Below are positions 35,401 through 45,100 of a stretch of DNA of 64,000 nucleotides, in pieces. Source of the stretch: Rutpela maculata (lineage: Eukaryota; Arthropoda; Insecta; Coleoptera; Cerambycidae); assembly GCA_936432065.2 (NCBI GenBank), contig OW386288.2, forward strand, positions 13,318,706 to 13,382,705. The letters run 5' to 3'. The notes under the pieces were generated by a model that had not been told where the DNA came from, did not search any database, and worked only from the letters and a program-made list of their open reading frames with translations. The position numbers and the translations under genes were made by a program. Each line of letters opens with the position of its first letter. The first letter of the stretch is position 1.

Positions 35401-36469
35401 TACTCGCGACGTTTTACCTGTTGTAAAATAAAATATCATAAGTTTTATATGTGATAAACTCCTTACGAGTATTCGAGTACCTGAACATTTTTTTTACTAC
35501 TGTTATTGATTTTATCATGTTTTAATAAACGTTGTTATTTACCGATTTTTGAGTTTTACTGTTTGAATGTGCCTGAAAATCTAATCTCAAATTTTGACCC
35601 CTGGACATTTCCGTTTCTTCACTGAGTTTATCCCAGCCCTACTGAACAGGCTGCGTGAGGAGGCTAATGTGGGACCTTTGCCCCACGTAAAAATTGTAAA
35701 GATGGCGCCCGAGTGATACCGAAGTAGATCACGGCGTCAAAGTGACGCTTCCACTCGTTTATGCGCTAGGTGACTGGAAACAGCCACGTCACATATGTTG
35801 ACGTTCATATTATAGTGATCCCTAATGTTTTTATTTTTTAGATTTATATCATCCATCACTGCATTATGTCCTATCCTTTCAAACCTACAGAGCAACTTTT
35901 GACAGTGTTAGTATAAGTTGTTTTTGAACGAAACTGATCAATAAATAAAAAAGTGATTAATCATTTAAATTTTAAAAAATTGGCTTCTTAATTTATTTGT
36001 TTTTGTATTTTAAAATATATTAGAAACTTTTATCGACCTTCAATAATAAATTCACTATTAAGACTGGTATTAAAAATAAACCGTTTTTAATACTGGTGCT
36101 ATAAAATGGCATTTTTAATACTGACAACAAATTTTAAAAACATTACTTTTAATGGTGGTTGTAGAAAAAAAATTTAATGAAGCATGAGAGATGATGTGTT
36201 CTTCCTTATTAACTTATAAAATGTCTTTAGGTATAATACAACATTCTAGTATTAAATATATTGTTTTTCACTTGACTGCAGGATTAACATTTGTTTGGTT
36301 CAAACATTTTCACATATTTAACAATATTCAATACAAATTAGTTCAGATATAGAAAAATCAGTTTCAAGTGATTTTTCTCCGTATGTGGATTAACTAACCT
36401 TCGTAATAGTTTTAAAAAACAACCCAGTCCACTGCATGTAGTTACTTCACTAGTATATGTCACAGTCAT
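23461..36469 (-). CDS. Best: Bestrophin calcium-activated chloride channel, 518 aa, nine coding exons
   Basis: Exons 36469-36399, 32757-32647, 32483-32312, 32169-31967, 31860-31692, 30195-29962, 26875-26593, 26428-26313 and 23658-23461, all GT-AG, continuous frame. The protein starts MTVTYTSEVTTCSGLGCFLK, the invariant bestrophin N-terminus. Neck residues I77, F81 and F85 sit in SLIPLSFVLGFYVNIVYTRW, at the positions of human BEST1 I76/F80/F84. VPLVYTQVVTLAVYSYFL follows, and the Ca2+ clasp NPFGEDDDDFEVVWMIDRHI is at about 300-319. Bestrophins are pentameric anion channels of the plasma membrane. The C-terminus after residue ~370 is short (ends DDKSLIDDLIQ). Introns hold many repeats. Which insect paralogue this is cannot be told. 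Confidence 0.95.
24248..24952 (+). mobile_element. Element Z, copy 2, with remnant transposon ORF
   Basis: Inverted ends TAGACCATTTTAGG... matching copy 1. A plus-strand frame at about 24375-24600 reads MSCSEYYSTLMGDVKCCYDE, IDNIDPYTLGDLETF, VIDMVNYLVLTQL. After a frame change it continues YKYYEAGFVQEINSNVFIVM. This pattern resembles, from memory, the N-terminal region of the second ORF (SWIM/YqaJ-type) of ISL2EU-like DNA transposons. Frameshifts and the short length show that it is a non-autonomous derivative. Confidence 0.5.
25133..25205 (+). mobile_element. 5'-truncated LINE 3' end
   Basis: Sequence ctcggtcagtggccctgttg ... caataaagcacttttatt followed by an (att)n run is a typical LINE 3' terminus with poly(A)-like signal and short repeat tail. 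It is absent from X copies 1 and 3. Confidence 0.45.
25239..25830. mobile_element. hAT-type element with 8-bp duplication, nested in X copy 2
   Basis: Ends TAGAGATGGGC and GCCCATCTCTA are flanked by perfect ATTCCAAC (25231-25238 and 25831-25838). The interior has a ~130-bp direct duplication (gggcacgtgacgtgaatttc at 25249 and again at 25616) rich in cgtgag/ctcacg motifs, suggesting that one element inserted in or duplicated from another. No coding sequence. Confidence 0.8.
26941..27062 (-). mobile_element. LINE 3' end with (TCTA)n tail
   Basis: Read on the minus strand it runs to gatgcaataaagatctatct, ending in a tetranucleotide repeat. This is the usual 3' end of a 5'-truncated LINE. It lies in a bestrophin intron. 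Confidence 0.45.
27074..27987. mobile_element. Tc1/mariner-like non-autonomous element
   Basis: TA at both edges (27072-27073 and 27988-27989). The terminal inverted repeats are CACTCAAAGAAAatgATaGG facing CACTCAAAGAAATAGTATGG, extending to GGTAAATTCAAC. It is 914 bp, AT-rich, with no transposase frame. A foldback element sits 10 bp to its right. Confidence 0.7.
27998..28618. mobile_element. Foldback hAT-type MITE with ~300-bp arms
   Basis: Flanked by perfect CATCTGAA (27990-27997 and 28619-28626). The ends CAATGGCGGCTGGTGAAATT and CAGCGGCGGCTGGTGAAATT are inverted, and the two arms (about 27998-28300 and 28320-28618) are near-perfect inverted copies to the centre near 28310. The whole 621 bp can fold into one hairpin. 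No coding sequence. It lies in a bestrophin intron. Confidence 0.85.
28690..29424 (-). mobile_element. LINE reverse transcriptase fragment, copy 1
   Basis: The minus strand encodes LSKAFDCVSH, ERKLEFYGIRGIPFDLL, VLQGTVLGPLLFLICINDFP and FADAPTLICSD (decayed FADDT), then LFVYFALIHSHLKYGVALWG. Stops and frame changes are present. Jockey-type. Confidence 0.7.
29423..29547. mobile_element. 125-bp MITE family M, copy 2
   Basis: Homologous to 12418-12540. It begins TTTGTTCAAAAATCCTGCAC and ends in the complement of TTTGTTCAAGAATACTCCAC. It sits exactly between two LINE fragments. Confidence 0.7.
29554..29860 (-). mobile_element. LINE reverse transcriptase fragment, copy 2
   Basis: A second, diverged copy of part of the neighbouring LINE (EFYGIRDIPFDLLKPSLSNR, GPLLFLIYINDFPNCIC). 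It ends about 100 bp before bestrophin exon 6. Confidence 0.6.
30337..31045 (-). repeat. Interspersed repeat Y, copy split by a hAT-like element
   Basis: Sequence on both sides of 30446-30971 matches the continuous copy at 2376-2575 in inverse orientation (cttcggtagt/atgatatgccact on one side, gaatcactacttccacatcc on the other). It lies in bestrophin intron 5. Confidence 0.6.
30446..30971. mobile_element. hAT-like element made of AACCGAAAACCG repeats
   Basis: It begins CAGAGACCGTAACCG and ends CGGTCCCTG. The interior is two diverged ~260-bp copies in tandem built of aaccgaaaaccg units (30446-30692 and about 30715-30971). Flanks tagtagta and tagtaggt could be an imperfect 8-bp duplication. 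Repeat Y at 2.4 kb gives the empty site. Confidence 0.6.
31189..31431 (-). mobile_element. LINE C-terminal fragment
   Basis: The minus strand encodes NSILTYSVLVWGNSAHTHLE and FIIKKIAITAIANI, the thumb/C-terminal region of Jockey-type reverse transcriptases. It lies in bestrophin intron 5, upstream of the hAT-like insertion. Confidence 0.55.
33120..33260 (+). repeat. Conserved block IAFDRHI, copy 2
   Basis: The plus strand reads KHIAFDRHISKTINVIRREK. The same peptide pattern occurs on the minus strand at about 53510-53620 (EEYIAFDRHISETVNIARRQ) and near 1800-1930. It may be part of an uncharacterised transposon ORF. It lies in bestrophin intron 1. Confidence 0.45.
33300..33930 (-). mobile_element. 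LINE reverse transcriptase fragment
   Basis: The minus strand encodes NQYGFCTKKSTNDAICQLIN and FCDLQKDFDCVSHHVLIGQL (RT motifs 2-3), with GVPQG/GPL-like and INDL-like remnants to the left. Multiple frame breaks. Confidence 0.6.
33931..35720. other. Unclassified segment, possibly an LTR-retrotransposon remnant
   Basis: It begins abruptly after the LINE with TGTAACGAAGTG, is less AT-rich than its surroundings around 35020-35350, has an ataaacg poly(A)-like stretch near 35520 and TGGCGCCCGAGTG at 35704, which resembles a retroviral-type primer-binding site. No second LTR or gag/pol frame is visible. Weak evidence. It lies in bestrophin intron 1. Confidence 0.25.
35721..36398. other. Bestrophin intron 1, nothing recognised
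   Basis: AT-rich intronic sequence immediately downstream of coding exon 1. No repeats or frames of note. Confidence 0.5.
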
Positions 36470-37246
36470 GTTTATTTAAATAGTTGTTTATTAGAAACCG
36501 CGAAATAAGTACACACAATACACGAAAAAAGCTAACACATTGTTCAAATAATAATCAGTGAGTTAGATTAGAACCTATAAGATTTATCAACCACTATATT
36601 TAGTTGTATTATAAAGTCAAACATTGTACATCCATCATTGATCCTCAATCTTATCTTTGTCAATATTTCAAACTTTAAGATCAAATATTTTATTATTTAC
36701 GATAGGTAAATAAGTTTGAAACTAATCTACTGTATTAAACTCACTACAGAAGCTGATAAAAAATGAGTAATCAGTTATTGTTATATGGCAATTTAGTAAC
36801 TGTATTGTGGAATTTAAATAGCGTTATTATATCTATAAATGATATGGAGAAAATTGTCAGCATGTTTTTTTTTATATATTTACAAATTTATTTTACCTTT
36901 TGGTGTACGGGAGATAAAGACTTCGACAAAAGTCGACAAATACTGAAAGTAGACAATGTTCAAGACGTTTGGGTCTTAAAACAAAACTGCCATTAATTAA
37001 CAATGATTCATAAAGGTTTTATTGCAAATATTTATGAATTCGCGGTTATTCTGAGTTAAAAAATATATCTCTCCCGTACATCCTTAACATTTCATCACAT
37101 TTAGCCTCCTGAGAGATTAGGTGTTATTTTTTTGTGGTTATAAAAATTGTATTAATTTTTTTGTTATTAAGAAAATATTCATTGAGAGATATACGGGGTG
37201 TTTCTATTTTAAATAGCAGGGCTCGCGCGCTTCATAGCAAGTTAAT
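36470..37246. promoter_or_regulatory. Upstream region of bestrophin
   Basis: The 5' flank/5'UTR of the minus-strand bestrophin gene, up to TTAA repeat X copy 3. No TATA box or conserved motif can be named. A further non-coding exon may lie here. Confidence 0.3.
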
Positions 37247-38760
37247 TTAAGAGGGGACAATGCCAATCACAAAGTTTCATCGGTAAAGATAAAGCTGAAG
37301 TGGGGTGAAGGGTAGGCAGTGTGACTATTATAGGTCATCTGCATGTGACGTCACAGCTAATCTCAAAAATGTGTTTCTTAAAATTTAAGAGTACGCAGCT
37401 GTTATTAAAATTTCTGCCTGGTTCCCGTATTTTCAACTAAAATCTAGTTCAGTATAATGTTTATGAAGTTCTAAATACTTTGTCCTAATAAAATAGGACT
37501 CTTTTTGTAGGTTGGAAATCTAACCTGTAATTAGCAGTCTATTTTTATTAATCAACAATTTTGAAAAATTATTTACGTGAATTTTTAAATATTTGTTTGG
37601 AGCCAGTACGGCTTCAAGCTAAAAATGCATATACAAACATTAAAAATGAGAAAAAACTTGAAAAACTTAAAATTTAAGGTTATGTTGGTTACATGATGCA
37701 GATGCCCTAGTGTAGTGCTGTAGGTGGCACCATCTGTTAAAAAGCACTGTACTAAAAATCTCGACAGAGAACGAGCAGTTTTTAGCCAAACGGCTGGCGT
37801 TATTAACCCTTTTGCTGCGCAGTGCGGTTTCACATAATTCTCGTGTAGTGCGCAATAAATTGACCGCTTGCGAGTATACGCGCTTGGAGCACGCAGATCC
37901 GATATTACGTTACTATTTGGTTTGGTTTATTGTATGCATAGTCTATTATTATATATAAAATTGAAAGAAAAACAAAAACCAAGTGCTCTAGTTTCAATAA
38001 TAATAATTTATTTTTAAAAAATGATTAAAAACAGTGCAAGTAAACATAAACAAAAACAAAACAACATTCTTATCAAAAAAATTAAGGTAAAACAGAAACT
38101 TGTGTAAGTATATAAAAATGTATTAATAGTACATATACGCGTGTTAAATCGCTTTGAGCAGTCTGAACCAATTTAAAAACGACAGGCGAGTTAACGCGCT
38201 TGGAGCACAGTGGGCCCATTTATTTTTCGCGCATATACACGCTTTGAGCAGTGAAAGGGTTAAACTGAAAAAAAGATATTCCTGTAAGTAAATTAATACT
38301 ACACTTCTACTGAAGAACATTTTTGGCTAAAACTTGTTTATTAGGAAGATTTCTCTTCACATTGGCTAATAAACAAGTTTTAGCTAAAAATGTTCTTAAA
38401 TAGCAGTGTAACATTCATTTACTTACAACATCTTTTGATCAGTTTAATAACATGAGCAAGTTCGCTAAAAAATGTTTTTTGCCGGAAATTTTTTTTTAGT
38501 ACAATGCTGTTTTAGTAGATGGAGTGACTGCGATATAATTAAAAATGATTGCAAAAATTGCATTTATAACCAATGCGCACTCATTACGTGTATTTGCATC
38601 TTGGTCTCGATGTGTTCTTGACCTTTCAGGCGTGATTGTAAATAGGTAGAGCAATAATGTACGAACGCCAAAACTAGTCAACCAACACAACAGCTCTCTG
38701 TACTTTATTGGTTAATTTCCGCCCACTTCCCTCTGATTTGATCGCGTTGCTCCCTCTTAA
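37247..38760 (+). mobile_element. TTAA-flanked repeat family X, copy 3
   Basis: TTAA at 37247-37250 and 38757-38760. Ends gaggggacaatgccaatcac and ttgatcgcgttgctccctc match copies 1 and 2. Element Z is missing, giving its empty site near 37711. A TTAA-targeted MITE is inserted at 37807-38259. Confidence 0.72.
37807..38259. mobile_element. piggyBac-type MITE with proven empty site
   Basis: It starts CCCTTTTGCTGCGCAGTG and ends in the complement of CCCTTTCACTGCTCAAAGCG, flanked by TTAA at 37803-37806 and 38260-38263. X copy 1 has the uninterrupted site (gcgttattaaattg, TTAA at 8050-8053). CCY termini plus TTAA duplication are piggyBac hallmarks. It is 453 bp, no coding sequence. Subterminal gcgcttggagcac motifs repeat inside. 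Confidence 0.82.
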
Positions 38761-39107
38761 CCAAAAAGGTCCCTGTGAACACATTCTCTAAAACAACTGA
38801 TTTTGAAGGAAGGGCAATAAAATTTATATCTCAGATTATAATCATCTGAAGGCATCAATTTTAAATGCACAATCCATTAAAATAATAAAAACATAATTGC
38901 TAAAAAGTCATTTATTCAAAGTTACTATTTACACCCAGTATTTCCCTGTTTTATAGAAACTTATCGTTACTATTTACAAAACAACTTTTAATTAACATTT
39001 CCAAAAATGATCTCAAAAAACTTCATCTATAAATAATATTTTCTAATATATACAAATTTACAAAAGAAATGTATCTAATTTCTGTATTTATTTATTTAAT
39101 TTCGCAC
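38761..39107. other. Region 3' of the Staufen-family gene
   Basis: The 3'UTR and downstream flank of the minus-strand gene. Overlapping AATAAA signals (minus) lie at about 39087-39096, directly after the stop codon at 39110-39108. Confidence 0.5.
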
Positions 39108-42100
39108 TTATTTGCCTGACTCATGAATCTCTGGATGCAACAGGATACGAATTTTTTCCTTCACCTCACTGAAAACAAACAAGTAAATAATTTTTTCAAG
39201 TCATAAACCTAAAATAATTGATATAAATTGATATTATATCAGTAATACAGATACCCAAATACAAAAAAGAAATCTTCAAGGATTCATTGTAGGCCCTGTA
39301 CATACTGTATAAGTGTATACAAATGAACTACCAAATTTTGTAGACAAAACTATGGTTCTATTCGCAGATAACATCGCTTGTGTTTAGCGAAAAAAATAGA
39401 GAAAATTGTTGAAATTTAAAAAATGATATCCACACTTGCAACCAAAAAATTGTGGTTAAACATAGTAAAATGCATAATTAATCAGATTTGAAAATAGAAC
39501 AAAAAATGATACCTATATTCATAGTTACAATCAGTTGAAACCTATGGACAGACACAGACATTCTAGTAATGTTTTGCATTAACAAATTTTTCAGAAAAGA
39601 TAAATGCAAAAGCAGCACCAACAGCTTATGCTTGTTTTTCAGTCAAAAAGTAGGCTTAATATTTTAGGGAAATTCAGTAGAAATTAACAGAATTCTTGTA
39701 TGCAAAAAGATGTCGGGGGTATTTATAAAATGACATAAACAGAAAGCTGTCATAACATAAATACTAAAGAACAATAGATATTAACAATAATTAGACTGTA
39801 TGTTTATGAAGCAGTGGGATTTGTGGAAAATAATAAGAGTTTTTCACCGAATCTATAAAAAATTACTTATAACATAAAAAATAAATAGATCGAAATACAT
39901 GTATATATAATAAGATGTTCAGTACATTATTATTAAAATCTGGAATAAACTTCCTAGCCAATTTAGAAATCTTCCAAGGTAACTTTTAAAAAGAAAACAC
40001 AAAACCTATTTAATACATTTTACAGCATGTGATAATTTTTCAATAAAAATGAATAAAAGCTGCAATATTGATGATTGTTTTACAGTTGCCAATTTTCTTT
40101 AAATCACAATATTTAGTGCTAGAATCACAAACATATATTGAAGTAAAAATCGTTAACCCAACTTTTTAATTGTAAATAGTTGTTCTTACTACTTATCTTT
40201 TGGTTGTCGAGTAGTAGAGAAAAAAGAGTTTTAATCAATAAACTTTCCAAAATAAATAAGTTGAAGCAGAAAAAGGCAGTTGTAGCTACAGTCTGCATAA
40301 TACAGCTGCTGCTATGGAGGTTATGAAGCGAAAACCACGGAGGGGGTGGGTGAGACCCTGGTTAAATAAAAAGAGGAAATATTCGCTTGATTGAAGAGTT
40401 TATAACATCTGATCGCGAAAAATGTTGCTAAATTCTTAAGAATGGATGAGAATTCATTTGAAAACTTTTAGGCAAGATTAGACAGACACAAAAAAAATTC
40501 ATTTCGTCGACAGACCATATCAGCTACAGACAAATTAATAATTACTGTAAGATATCCAGCTACAGGTCAAAGTTTTCGCAGTTTGATGTATAAGACCAGA
40601 ATTGTAAACAAATAAACAAAAATATGTTGTTCTCGGATCTAGTAACTTTGTGTGCACTGTGTGTAAGTTGGTAGTACAATATTCATAATATTATATACCA
40701 AAATTGCAACTGAAATCGATAACATTCACATGGTAAATTGTAAACAAATAAAACTAAGAGATTCTGAAAGATACACCTTTTAGCTGTTTTAATTGACAAA
40801 AATAAGATTAGTAGCAACACATACTCTTTATTTGCCTACAATTTACCGTTTGAATGTTATTCCCTATTTGATAAAAGTCTAAAAGTCATGTAAACAATAT
40901 AATTGTATGCACTTTGGTGTCAAAATGAAGCTTGCATCATCACGAATCAGATTTCACCATAAAATAGGCTATCAATATAACCAACGGAAAATTAGAAGGA
41001 AAACTTCCTGGAAATTTTCGGAGTTTTCAAAACAGAAAGTTTCCAGGATGTTTTCCTTCTAACTTTCCACTGGGTATATTGATAGCCTATTTTATGGTGA
41101 AATCTGATTCGTGAAGATACAAGCTTCATTGTGATACCAAATAAGTGCATATAATTATATTATTTACATGACTTTTACAGACTTTTATCACATATGGAAA
41201 GTTTTCTCTGCACATCTCTGTACAAAATTAACGACTACTTTTAGATTTAGATATTAACATGTGTACCTTTCCATAGATATGTATTTTTGGTCCTTAAAGT
41301 GAGTGTCAAAGCCAATTCCATATAACAACTTTAAGCCTCCTTTAGCAGCTTTATCTCTAGACATTTTTTTAGAGGAACCTTGGCCAAGACATATCTTAAA
41401 AAAAGTCCATAAAAATAAACGAAATAATTTCGTAATTAAATATTTACATATTGTGGATTGATATGAAGAGACATTAGAGTATATAACTGATTTTTGTCAT
41501 CGATATCCATAAACTGAACCTCAAAGTTTAATAAATTGCCCAATTCCAACATCTCGTCCTGATATGATTTCTTCAAAGGTTTCTTCGTTTTGGGACTATC
41601 ACTCTAGAGACAAAAAAAGAAGATAGATAACAGAAATGAAAACTTATAAACATAAATATTAGAAAAAAAAAAGTCTAGTATGGTATTTTTGAGATTATGG
41701 TCGTCGCTGGCTCACCTCGAAGACAGAAGACAGGTTAAAATAAATGTTGAAGATATAACGTAATAGGTATAATAATTAATACTGTTAAAAGTATAATAAT
41801 TGTTTTTCAATGAAACACACGGAGAAACTGAAAACTAATCAACTTATATGCACACACTGATTCTGCACAAACTTCTCTCTCGCTCTCTCTACGTTCAGAC
41901 TGGCTGCAGGGCCAGATTATCCGTGAGGCTAACTAGGCTATAGCCTAGGGGCGCCAATACGTAAAGGGGCGCCATGCGCTTTTTGCGCCCTCTGCTTATT
42001 CAAAATCCCCCATTTTATCCCCTCCTTCCTCATCAATTTTGAAACTTCTTAAACTTTCCTATGAATAAAAAGGCGCAAATATATGATTAGCCTAGGGGCG

Positions 42101-45100
42101 CGCCAAGCCTTAATCCGGCCCTGACTGGCTAGACACTGGCAACACAATCATCCTAATTTTGTTCTTTGACTTTACTTTGATTCCTATACAAATTTTTGTG
42201 GGATACCTCATGATTCCTATTTACAGCCATTTCTATTTTTCATTTCTACCAATGACATTGATTGACCACAGTTATCGCCTGTACAAAGTTAATAATATTT
42301 CCTGGTGACTCTAAAGTTTATTCAGTGGAAAGGAAAATAACTGATTGCAAACCGTTGTTTCTTTACTAACAATTAGTATAAACTTGATGAAAGTATACTT
42401 ACAGCCGTATGGATAGTCGTTCGCCAGCGACTCGCTGAAGTTTATCTCGGCGATTCTCTGGAGGATTCGCTGGCGAACGAACAGAGTATAATTTGCATTG
42501 CATAGTCGTTCTCCCATCGCTCTCCGTTGCAGCGCATCGCCGATGGCTTAATCATGCGCAAATCGTTTGTTTACATTAAACACACGTTCTTTAGCGGCAC
42601 ATTAGCAAGTGTTTGTTAGCAAAAATGTAGGTATACTGTCTTAAAGTTAAATATAAAATGGAATTACTAGTTGCACACCTTATACAGTGTGACACACTTA
42701 AGATGAAGACACACGCAAAAAAATGTTTTGATTCAAGAATATATTGGTTTATATATACGCAAATAAATATATCCTTCATATAAAACAAATAGTTTTGTTT
42801 CAAGAATAATTAATTTTCTACCAGCTTTTGATTATTTGCCACAAAAGTATTTGTTTTATAAGAAGAATTTATTTATTTGCGTATACCGTGTGTGTAGTCG
42901 CGGGCTAGGCATGGGGAGAAGAATTACAACATCGCACGTGCCAGCTGGCTGAAATGAAATAACAGAGCTGGAATGCTCCACCAACGGACGAATTTTACGG
43001 CTGCCGGTGTTGTCAAGTCTCTCGCGCTACGTGAATGTACATGCCTAATGGGAAATTACATGCACGGTATATAAACCAATATATTCTTGAATCAAAACAT
43101 TTTTTTTTCAGTGCACTCTTATAACTTCTTTATTTATTTTTTTCTGATTTGAATCAAATTTTACTGAAGTATAGAACGAATTAATATCTACTTATGGACA
43201 AAACTAATCTCCTACAAATTCAAAACCACCTGCTGTACCAAAATAAGCTGAAAAAATCAGTAAATCATATTAGGCATTTTTAACAGGAAAATTTTATTAA
43301 TGAAAAAAATAAAAAAATAGAAAAATTAAAATTTTAAAAATTATTTAAAAGAACTACAAATTATTTGACAGTTTGGGTTTAATTTGAAACAAAAATGTCA
43401 TGAATTTTTTAAACAAAAAAACCACTAAAATGATAATTTCGGATTTGGACATTACTTTAAACAAAATTTCAATATTTTTAAATTTTGATTAAATTTTTGG
43501 ACTCGAGGTTTTCGGACAAATTTGAACAATTTTCATTTACAAAATTTTCCGATAAAAAAATGCCTAATATGATTTATCGATTTTTTTCGGGCAGACAATA
43601 TCTGGGAGATGCTACTGATCATCTCCAGCACGTCGCCACCGCTTTACCTAAACTTATTTTAATGTGCATGCGTAATGTTGTCGGCGACCGACTATGCATT
43701 CCAATTCTTATCTGGCGAACGGCGAGTCGCTGGCGAAGGACTATGCATATGGCTGTTATACTTTTTCTATATGTTTAAGCAGACCATGACAACACCACAA
43801 AGTAGTACTGAGAAATATCTGCATATTCTCTCATTAGATTGATTTAGGGGGGGAGGGGGCTTTTGATTAAGACCATCATATCTACATATTTTTTAAATAA
43901 TAATTTTAGTACCGAATAATTGAATAGATGAATGGACTCCATTAGTTGTCACGTAATTATGCAACTCACACGATACACTGGTTTGATTTGACTTGTTCAT
44001 TGGCCATTTATTCACCGTGGTGAAATGACATAGATATAATACCCAAAAAGCAATTTCTGCATACAATACAAACAGAGGTAAATTGTATATAACAGTTCAC
44101 AAGTAAATATTCATTATATCATAAATATATAGTCAATAGAAAAAGAATAAAAATAATCTTTTGCCAGTATTGTATTCGTGGTTATATAACAATTTGTATA
44201 ATTATTTAAGTACTCTTTTATATAAACTAAACTGCAGTAAATCATTGATGATGGTGTAGCGTCATATTTTAAATGCAATAAGCCATGGTTTTCAACTAAA
44301 GCTTCTGATTTTTGAATAATGAAAATTTCGTGAACCCTATTCGACGTATCCCAGTTAATTAAACCATATGTCATCGCACTAGTAAATAATGTATGATACC
44401 TTATGATTACTGAGTTTAGATTAATTTTAGCTTTTATCTGCCTTATCGCAAAGATTTATTGTGATAGTCTGGTAATGTGCTCAAGCTAGGTTAAGCCATT
44501 ATCTAATGTTAGACCCAGAAATTTTACAGATTCTGTGATAACAGGCTTTGTAGTTAATAACAAGCTATTTGTTTTATTTTTATTTAGGCGTAGCTTATTA
44601 GCATTAAACCAATGAGATGATAAGTCAACGATTGTGGCTGTGGTTTTTACTTTGTTTCTTGACAGAGTCTGTCTTTATTTGTTTTGCAAAAGTTGTATAA
44701 AACACTAAAGAATATGAGGAAGTTATTGGCAGATCATTCACATAAATGCGGAATAATAAAGGACCTACAATGCTACCTTGCGAAAAGCCATGCTCAATCG
44801 ATAATAAATTGCTCAGGCTACTTTTATAATAAGCACATTGGCATGGTAGCTCAGCTCAGTTGGCTACAGTATTATGTGGAGAATATGCTGGACGCATTGT
44901 CTATTTCGGGCCCCAGCCCTGGCACTGACAAGATTGGCAGGTATGGATGTATGACTGCGTTTTTCCAAATGTATAACCCCTTCCGAACTACCTTGGCTTT
45001 GAATTTGGGGGTTGTCTACTATATGTGGTGTGCTTATGTTACGTTTATGTTGTCTACTGGGCAGATATGAAGACATTAATCTCAAAACCTTAAAAAGCTA

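Noticed and set aside
43845..43862. G-rich tract as G-quadruplex
   Set aside because: gggggggaggggggc is short, a single run pair; too weak to claim function.
44836..44915. Functional tRNA gene
   Set aside because: Box-like motifs are present but no complete cloverleaf or intact T loop can be drawn; SINE remnant fits better.
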